Assembly: GCA_021739625.1 (NCBI GenBank) | Contig: JAIPBJ010000003.1 | Coordinates: 1-64,000 of the forward strand | Direction of reading: 5' to 3' | Length of the DNA stretch: 64,000 nucleotides | Origin: Flavobacteriales bacterium | GTDB taxonomy: Bacteria; Bacteroidota; Bacteroidia; UBA10329 | In this document: piece by piece, positions 62,304 through 64,000 of the stretch | How positions within the stretch are numbered: the stretch's first letter is position 1 | Layout of the letters: each line of letters begins with the position of its first letter | The notes under the pieces: generated by a model | Seen by the model: only the letters and a program-made list of their open reading frames with translations | The model's database searches: none | What the model was told of the DNA's origin: nothing | Made by a program: the position numbers and the translations under genes

Positions 62304-64000
62304 ATGGCAGAGGATAAACGGGTTCGTATTGGTAAGGTGCTGAAAGAGCTCGGGATCGGGCTGGCGACAGCTAAGGAATTCTTGGAGTCGAAAGGGTATG
62401 AGGACATCAACCCGAACACCGGATTGGACGACAAGGGCTACGACCTGCTGCTCAGCCAGTTCGCGGCCGACCGTAAGGTGAAACAGGAAGCCGACAAGAA
62501 GGCCGAGGTGCTGAAAGAACGGAAAGATGAGCGCTTGGCCGCATCAGACCGTCATCCTGAACCGGAAGCTCCTGTAGTCAAGACCCCTGTTGCACCTGCC
62601 ACCCCTGTCACACCCACAACACCGGAACCTCAGCCCGTGGTGACAGCGGCACCGATCTCCACGCCAGCTCAGGAAGTGGATGAGGAAAAGGGATCCGCAG
62701 GCCCGAAGATTCTCGGAACGATGGACCTATCGTCTATTGATCCCCGTGAACGGAAGAAGCAACAGGCCGTAAAAGAGAAGCAGCAACGAGAAGATGCCGA
62801 GAAGCAGGCTGCTGAGAAAGCCGCTACGGACAAGCTGGCCAACGCTGCAAAACTGGATGCCGAAAAGGCAAAACTGGCAGATGATGCCAGCAAGGCCGCT
62901 GCAGCCGAATTGGAGAAGAAAACGGCAGCAGACGCCCTGAAGACAGCAGAACCGGAAGTGATACGCGCTGTGGCCGACAGGCTTGCAGGAACGAAGGTGT
63001 TGGGCAAGATGGAACTGCCCGTGGAGAAGGAACGCAAACCAGTGGCATCGTCCACTGGTGGGGCCGATAATAAACGCAAACGCAAACGTGTGCGAGTGGA
63101 TGAGCCCGCTGCTGCGGCACCTCGCCCGTTGGGTACAGGCCCTGCGGCTGCCAAAGGCCGCAGAGAGGTGAAACCTGCCCTCACCGAGGAAGAGATTCAG
63201 AAACAGGTCAAAGAGACCCTCGCACGCCTTACCAGCGGAGGTGGGAAATCAAAGGCATCCAAGCACAGGCGCGACAAGCGTGCCATGGTGCAGGAACGTA
63301 TGCAGGAGGAGTTCGATGAGCACGAACGCGAGAAGAGCACCCTCAAGGTGACGGAGTTCGTAACTGCGAACGACCTCGCCCAGATGATGGACGTGCCAGT
63401 CACCAACATCATCTCGGCATGTATGAGCCTCGGCCTTTTCGTTTCCATCAACCAGCGGCTTGACGCAGAGACCCTCAGCATCGTGGCAGAGGAGTTCGGC
63501 TTCGGGGTCGAATTCGTGAGTGCCGACTTCCAAGATGCGGTACACGAAGAAATGGACCGCCCAGAAGATATCGTGGAGCGCGCTCCCATTGTCACCATCA
63601 TGGGTCACGTGGACCATGGTAAGACCTCATTGCTCGACTTCATACGCAGCGCCAATGTGGTGGCCGGTGAAGCAGGTGGCATCACCCAGCACATAGGGGC
63701 CTATTCGGTCGAAGTGGGCAACGGGAAACGCATCGCATTCCTCGATACTCCGGGTCACGAGGCCTTCACAGCCATGAGGGCGAGGGGCGCACAGGTCACT
63801 GACATCGCCATCATCGTGGTTGCGGCAGACGATGACATCATGCCACAGACCAAAGAGGCCATCAACCACGCTCAGGCTGCTGGTGTTCCGATGATCTTTG
63901 CCATCAACAAGATTGACAAGCCCAACGCCAATCCAGAAAAGATCAAGGAGCAACTGGCCCAGATGAACCTCCTTGTGGAGGACTGGGGCGGCAAGTATCA
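62304..64000 (+). CDS. infB: Translation initiation factor IF-2 (partial)
   Basis: The frame is open to the window end, so only the first 565 codons are present. N-terminal helix domain ([20 protein letters not shown]), a long Ala/Lys/Glu-rich low-complexity linker (about 60-330), the IF2N-2 region ([20 protein letters not shown]) and the start of the GTPase with G1 [10 protein letters not shown]3 [13 protein letters not shown] and G4 NKIDKP. It recruits initiator tRNA to the 30S subunit. The ATG at 62304 gives [10 protein letters not shown]; it follows nusA by 73 bp. Confidence 0.95.
   Translation, partial: MAEDKRVRIGKVLKELGIGLATAKEFLESKGYEDINPNTGLDDKGYDLLLSQFAADRKVKQEADKKAEVLKERKDERLAASDRHPEPEAPVVKTPVAPATPVTPTTPEPQPVVTAAPISTPAQEVDEEKGSAGPKILGTMDLSSIDPRERKKQQAVKEKQQREDAEKQAAEKAATDKLANAAKLDAEKAKLADDASKAAAAELEKKTAADALKTAEPEVIRAVADRLAGTKVLGKMELPVEKERKPVASSTGGADNKRKRKRVRVDEPAAAAPRPLGTGPAAAKGRREVKPALTEEEIQKQVKETLARLTSGGGKSKASKHRRDKRAMVQERMQEEFDEHEREKSTLKVTEFVTANDLAQMMDVPVTNIISACMSLGLFVSINQRLDAETLSIVAEEFGFGVEFVSADFQDAVHEEMDRPEDIVERAPIVTIMGHVDHGKTSLLDFIRSANVVAGEAGGITQHIGAYSVEVGNGKRIAFLDTPGHEAFTAMRARGAQVTDIAIIVVAADDDIMPQTKEAINHAQAAGVPMIFAINKIDKPNANPEKIKEQLAQMNLLVEDWGGKY

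Overview
The window is about 64 kb of a moderately GC-rich, gene-dense chromosome from a member of the Bacteroidota. The evidence is two very large secreted proteins ending in type IX secretion (type B) sorting domains, a complete alternative complex III plus cytochrome oxidase locus (actABCDEF-ctaCD), the acpP-fabF-rnc order, a split methionine synthase, and -7 promoter boxes of the Bacteroidota form TAnnTTTG. It looks like a free-living aerobic heterotroph; the class cannot be fixed from the sequence. Nearly all of it is ordinary core genome. The accessory material lies at about 6.4-11.5 kb, with small repeat patches at 14.2, 21.7 and 55.9 kb.

Layout. 1-2.3 kb: minus-strand cytochrome c maturation genes ccmB-ccmC-ccmD-ccmE and the first codons of a probable ccmF; CcmE carries the rare CxxxY haem site. 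2.4-6.4 kb: a fused 2-oxoacid dehydrogenase E1 and a convergent rhomboid protease. 6.4-8.3 kb: an HTH gene behind a dense array of CAGAGAT-type inverted repeats, and an AbiEii-like toxin/antitoxin pair. 8.4-14.2 kb: a SAM-I riboswitch with terminator, metH module 1, then an insertion (ORF6N gene, palindrome array, AT-rich Cys/His gene), then metH modules 2-4. 14.2-19.7 kb: a 42-bp minisatellite and a minus-strand signalling operon (histidine kinase, response regulator, receiver-PAS-SpoIIE phosphatase, AlkD-like gene). 19.9-25.7 kb: tRNA-Gln, a secreted collagen-like/tail-collar protein, a GC-rich repeat patch, tsaB, and an RND adaptor with a TolC-type channel. 26-35 kb: acpP-fabF-rnc, dxs, pepP, gatC, a PAP2-like membrane protein, an acyl-CoA dehydrogenase and two small secreted or envelope proteins. 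35.3-46.7 kb: the respiratory operon, transcribed leftward from actA and closed by a strong terminator. 46.9-49.4 kb: a SPOR protein, an aminotransferase and an omega-amidase. 49.5-60.4 kb: two T9SS cargo proteins, selD-mnmH, a second 42-bp minisatellite, metF and a small secreted protein. 60.5-64 kb: rimP-nusA-infB, with a terminator-like hairpin directly before the rimP start codon; infB runs off the window.

How the genes fit together. The Ccm genes attach haem to c-type cytochromes such as ActA and ActE, which pass electrons from quinol to the CtaCD oxidase. MetF supplies 5-methyl-THF to the split MetH, whose first module is under SAM control. SelD makes selenophosphate for MnmH to modify tRNA wobble uridine. 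GatC together with a U1-A72 tRNA-Gln fits indirect Gln-tRNA synthesis.

The best candidate for something new is at 9.74-10.58 kb. An ORF6N-domain gene contains a near-perfect palindrome encoding LRTQFATSS, and directly downstream lie at least six diverged copies of the same palindrome whose arms covary, most still reading LR/MR-S/T-Q-x-x-x-S. This could be a cassette array or a self-targeted operator array, and it sits inside the methionine synthase locus.
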